NCBI RefSeq assembly: GCF_000686725.1
Contig: NZ_JMLK01000006.1
Coordinates: forward strand, 326,302 to 390,301
Direction of reading: 5' to 3'
Length of the DNA: 64,000 nt
DNA from: Clostridium akagii DSM 12554
Lineage (GTDB): Bacteria > Bacillota > Clostridia > Clostridiales > Clostridiaceae
Shown piece by piece: positions 61,409 through 64,000 of this stretch. Below the pieces are notes generated by a model that was given only the letters and a program-made list of their open reading frames with translations, searched no databases and was not told where the DNA came from. Within the stretch, counting starts at the first letter, position 1. Each line of letters begins with the position of its first letter. The position numbers were made by a program, and so were the translations under genes.

Positions 61409-62095
61409 ATGAAATTATTTATTTTTTGTGTAGTAATAATCTATGCAGTAGTACCAAACTTGTATTATAGAAAAATTTCAAAGAAAATAATAAAAAAAGT
61501 TTCATCAAAAGAAAAAATAATTGCACTTACTTTTGATGATGGACCTGATCCAAGATATACGCTAAAGCTTCTTGATGTACTAAAACAAAACAATGTAAGA
61601 TGTACATTTTTCGTTTTAGCAGAGAAGGCGGGAAGATATCCAGATATAATTAAACGTATTGAAAATGAGGGTCATTATATTGAGCTTCATTCTTTAAAAC
61701 ACACCAATGATATTTTTAAACTTCCTAATAAAACAGAAGAAGACTTGTCAAAATCATTAAAAATCATGAAAAACCTTGGTATAAAAGTTGAATTTTTTAG
61801 ACCTACTTGGGGAATATTCAATCCGGTAACATTCCATTGTGCTAAAATAAATCATTTGAAAATTGTGTTATGGTCAATACATGCTATGGATTGGAGTAGA
61901 TGGGTAACTGCAGACTATATTAAGAATAAACTTATTAAAGATGTTAAACCTGGAGATATAATATTATTACATGATGGACGAGGTGCTAAAGAATCTCCCT
62001 TAAAAACAGTTAAAGCATTGAAATCTGTTTTACCTGCATTAAAGAGAGATGGTTATAGATTTGTTATGATTAATGAAATATATTCAAATAATTAA
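61409..62095 (+). CDS. Polysaccharide deacetylase, NodB domain
   Basis: A 228-residue protein. Short N-terminal membrane segment (LFIFCVVIIYAVVPNLYY), then LTFDDGPDPRYT, ELHSLKHTND (the usual H-x-x-x-H has S, L and K between) and LLHDGRG. Substrate may be a lipid-linked sugar or peptidoglycan. The ATG follows GGGGG. Third in the envelope run. Confidence 0.9.
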   Translation: MKLFIFCVVIIYAVVPNLYYRKISKKIIKKVSSKEKIIALTFDDGPDPRYTLKLLDVLKQNNVRCTFFVLAEKAGRYPDIIKRIENEGHYIELHSLKHTNDIFKLPNKTEEDLSKSLKIMKNLGIKVEFFRPTWGIFNPVTFHCAKINHLKIVLWSIHAMDWSRWVTADYIKNKLIKDVKPGDIILLHDGRGAKESPLKTVKALKSVLPALKRDGYRFVMINEIYSNN

Positions 62096-62125
62096 ATCCA
62101 ATATAAATTGAAGAGAGGTAGGCAT

Positions 62126-62653
62126 ATGCAAATAAATGTTTTAAAAAAAGCCAATGAAATTGATGATTATGTATTATTAACCATTAAAAAACATATACAA
62201 AATAGATATTTAGATATGCTAATGCTTAGAATAACAAGTCTAGGAAATTTAGGTGCTGTTTGGGTTCTAATAGCTATGGGTTTATTATTAGACAAAACAG
62301 ATAGGATGATTGGAAGTATAGTTTTAATTACATTAGTTATAAGTACAATTGTGGGAGAAGGAGTAGTGAAGCATTTAGTTAGACGTATAAGACCATGTAA
62401 CGAAAGAGAGGAATTTAAACTTTTAATTGCAAAGCCCACATCATATTCATTTCCATCAGGTCATACTTTATCATCTTTTGCAGTAGCAAAGGTTTTATCC
62501 GTATATTTTACGGAATACAGATTCATTTTTATAGGTATAGCGTTAATGATAGCTTTATCAAGAATGTATTTATATGTTCATTATCCAACAGATGTTATAG
62601 CAGGAATTATACTTGGACTATTATGTGCAAATTTTGTTCTTATAGTTATATAA
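62126..62653 (+). CDS. PAP2-family membrane phosphatase
   Basis: A 175-residue protein with the three PAP2 motifs: KHLVRRIRP, SFPSGHTLSS and SRMYLYVHYPTDVIAG. It is a small undecaprenyl-diphosphatase or phosphatidic-acid phosphatase. GAGAGG precedes the ATG. Together with DedA, GDPD and the deacetylase it points to lipid-carrier or envelope-polymer turnover. Confidence 0.93.
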   Translation: MQINVLKKANEIDDYVLLTIKKHIQNRYLDMLMLRITSLGNLGAVWVLIAMGLLLDKTDRMIGSIVLITLVISTIVGEGVVKHLVRRIRPCNEREEFKLLIAKPTSYSFPSGHTLSSFAVAKVLSVYFTEYRFIFIGIALMIALSRMYLYVHYPTDVIAGIILGLLCANFVLIVI

Positions 62654-62884
62654 GGCATCTGAAAAGAATATTTTTAGAAATTTGTAGTTGTATACAGTAA
62701 ATAGGGTAATGGTAGTACTTTGATTACATCTATACTATATTATCCATGATTATGCGAATCGTAATAAAACACCCACATATAAAAACAAGCTATAATATGA
62801 TATTAAATATAAAACAATTTGCGTAGATTTAGAAAATGACAAAATAAATTGTGTGAAAAGTGCTTCATAAAGCATAGAATTTAA

Positions 62885-62912
62885 AACTGGTAAATTATAT
62901 AATTTACCAGTT
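62885..62912. repeat. Perfect 28-bp palindrome
   Basis: AACTGGTAAATTAT followed directly by its complement ATAATTTACCAGTT, with no loop. It lies alone in a 350-base gap. It could be a dimeric-regulator site or the core of a bidirectional terminator. Confidence 0.75.
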
Positions 62913-62999
62913 AAAACAAATAAAGATATATATAGTATGAAATAATAAGGAATTTCAATATGTTGATATGTATAAACAAAATGCGAGGGGATTAAAAAA

Positions 63000-63200
63000 A
63001 TGAGAATAGTTAACGAATATATTAAAGGTGGAAATAAAGCTTCTATAACAGAAAATATACATTTAGGCAAAATAATTTATATAGCAATAACGGCATCATC
63101 AAGTAAAATATTTAAAAGCTTAAAGGGTGCTGAAAAATACATGATTAGGTTTGAATATAAAAAAATTATTATGTCACCTAAGTATAATAGTATTAAATGA
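63000..63200 (+). CDS. Small basic protein, 66 aa, unknown
   Basis: GAGGGGATT precedes the ATG. Basic product (IVNEYIKGGNKASITENIHL, KSLKGAEKYMIRFEYKKIIM). Palindrome and promoter-like sequence lie upstream. No family recognised. Confidence 0.5.
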   Translation: MRIVNEYIKGGNKASITENIHLGKIIYIAITASSSKIFKSLKGAEKYMIRFEYKKIIMSPKYNSIK

Positions 63201-63233
63201 TTACAAATATTAATGATGAAGGAAGGCACTACA

Positions 63234-63863
63234 ATGAATGAACTATTGTTTCAAGCAACTAATCTTATTTATAAATCCAACTTAACTTATAATGACATAA
63301 AAATTGAGCATGGAAAAATTAATTTTATTGTGGGGGAGAGTGGCTGTGGAAAAAGCACTTTTTTAAAGCTTCTCAACCAGTCTATAAATCCAATTTCTGG
63401 AGAACTGTTATATAAAGGCAAATCAGTAAGCTCCTATGACCCTATTGATTTAAGGCGTGAAGTAAGTTTAGTGTCCCAAGAGGTTTTTCTTTTTGATGAA
63501 AGCATAACTGATAATTTTAAAACTTTTTATGCCCTAAGACAAAAGACTATGCCTGATGAAGAATATATTGCGAGCATTACCAATCTTTGCTGCGTAAATG
63601 TTCCACTTGACCAAAATGCATCTACGCTATCGGGTGGGGAACGTCAAAGAGTTTATATAGCCATTTTTCTATCATTATGTCCAAAAGTTATATTGCTTGA
63701 TGAGCCAACTTCTGCATTAGATGAAAAAAACAGCCATAAAATAATGATAAATATAAAAAACTTCTGCTTTAAAAAGAATATTGATATTGTAATTGTAAGT
63801 CACAATAAAGCTATACTTGAAGAATTCTGTGAAAATAAAATTGAAATAATTAAGGAGGATTAA
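63234..63863 (+). CDS. fetA: ABC transporter ATPase, FetA-like
   Basis: A 209-residue ATPase with Walker A GESGCGKST, Q-loop VSQEVFLFDES, signature TLSGGERQRVY, Walker B VILLDEPTSALD and switch His in VSHNK. The next gene is a UPF0014/FetB permease, so this is FetA of an iron or metal exporter. AAGGAAGG precedes the ATG; tandem ATGs 21 bases earlier are less well placed. Confidence 0.88.
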   Translation: MNELLFQATNLIYKSNLTYNDIKIEHGKINFIVGESGCGKSTFLKLLNQSINPISGELLYKGKSVSSYDPIDLRREVSLVSQEVFLFDESITDNFKTFYALRQKTMPDEEYIASITNLCCVNVPLDQNASTLSGGERQRVYIAIFLSLCPKVILLDEPTSALDEKNSHKIMINIKNFCFKKNIDIVIVSHNKAILEEFCENKIEIIKED

Positions 63864-63865
63864 AG

Positions 63866-64000
63866 ATGGAGGGAGCAGTACAATTGGGTATTTTCCAATT
63901 TTCACTTATATATTTACTCCTAATTATAGTTCTCGTGATTATGAAAAGAGCTAAGGTTAATCAATCAAAACTTCTTTTAGTTGCAAGTTTAAGAATGTCA
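63866..64000 (+). CDS. fetB: FetB/UPF0014 permease, cut by window edge
   Basis: Forty-five codons are visible: IFQFSLIYLLLIIVLVIMKR then KLLLVASLRMS, the first membrane segment and the AxRM motif of the FetB family. AAGGAGG precedes the ATG, two bases after fetA. The rest lies outside the window. Confidence 0.8.
   Translation, partial: MEGAVQLGIFQFSLIYLLLIIVLVIMKRAKVNQSKLLLVASLRMS

Overview
The window reads as a chromosome segment of a low-GC, endospore-forming Firmicute, most likely Clostridium sensu stricto. The grounds are the very AT-rich DNA, strong GGAGG ribosome sites, frequent TTG and GTG starts, a Spo0A-family regulator with a Spo0E-like phosphatase, a PocR-domain chemoreceptor, barnase/barstar, UppP, DedA and FetAB genes. 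I saw no tRNA, rRNA, CRISPR array or intact insertion sequence.

From 1 to about 39.6 kb lies a nearly complete siphovirus-type prophage. It opens with the end of a leftward CI-like repressor and a divergent operator region. An early region follows with many very small ORFs, a ParB-like protein, an HUH (rolling-circle type) Rep with a structured upstream region, zinc-binding proteins, a PP-loop ATPase behind a structured leader, a Met-rich cargo gene, a late-gene activator and a Dam methylase. The late region has the standard order: HNH nuclease, cos-like segment, TerS, TerL, portal, ClpP-like protease, HK97-type capsid, connectors, tail tube, gpG/gpGT with a -1 frameshift, tape measure, Dit, receptor-binding protein, and a 1602-residue tail-tip/fibre protein ending in an S74 chaperone. 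Secreted and membrane cargo genes and lysis genes follow (small membrane protein, GH25 endolysin with a signal peptide, LLH-type holin). No integrase is in the window; it probably lies left of base 1.

From 39.6 to about 57.9 kb is an accessory region of sparse genes with long non-coding gaps. It holds a NACHT NTPase (candidate anti-phage NLR-like protein), a glycosyltransferase, a Spo0A paralogue with an upstream 0A box and a nearby Spo0E-like gene, a PocR/MCP receptor, a barnase-barstar pair, a flavoprotein next to the stump of its usual partner, cell-wall hydrolases and a DUF347 membrane protein. Several small genes are broken by single-base shifts beside the start codon. About ten copies of a leftward hairpin/terminator are scattered through this region, some inside longer conserved blocks, and they look like a small-RNA or mobile repeat family.

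From 58 kb to the end is ordinary envelope and lipid biology: UppP, a chimeric gene joining an MreB C-terminus to a membrane domain, a DedA-GDPD-polysaccharide deacetylase-PAP2 run, and FetA with the start of FetB.
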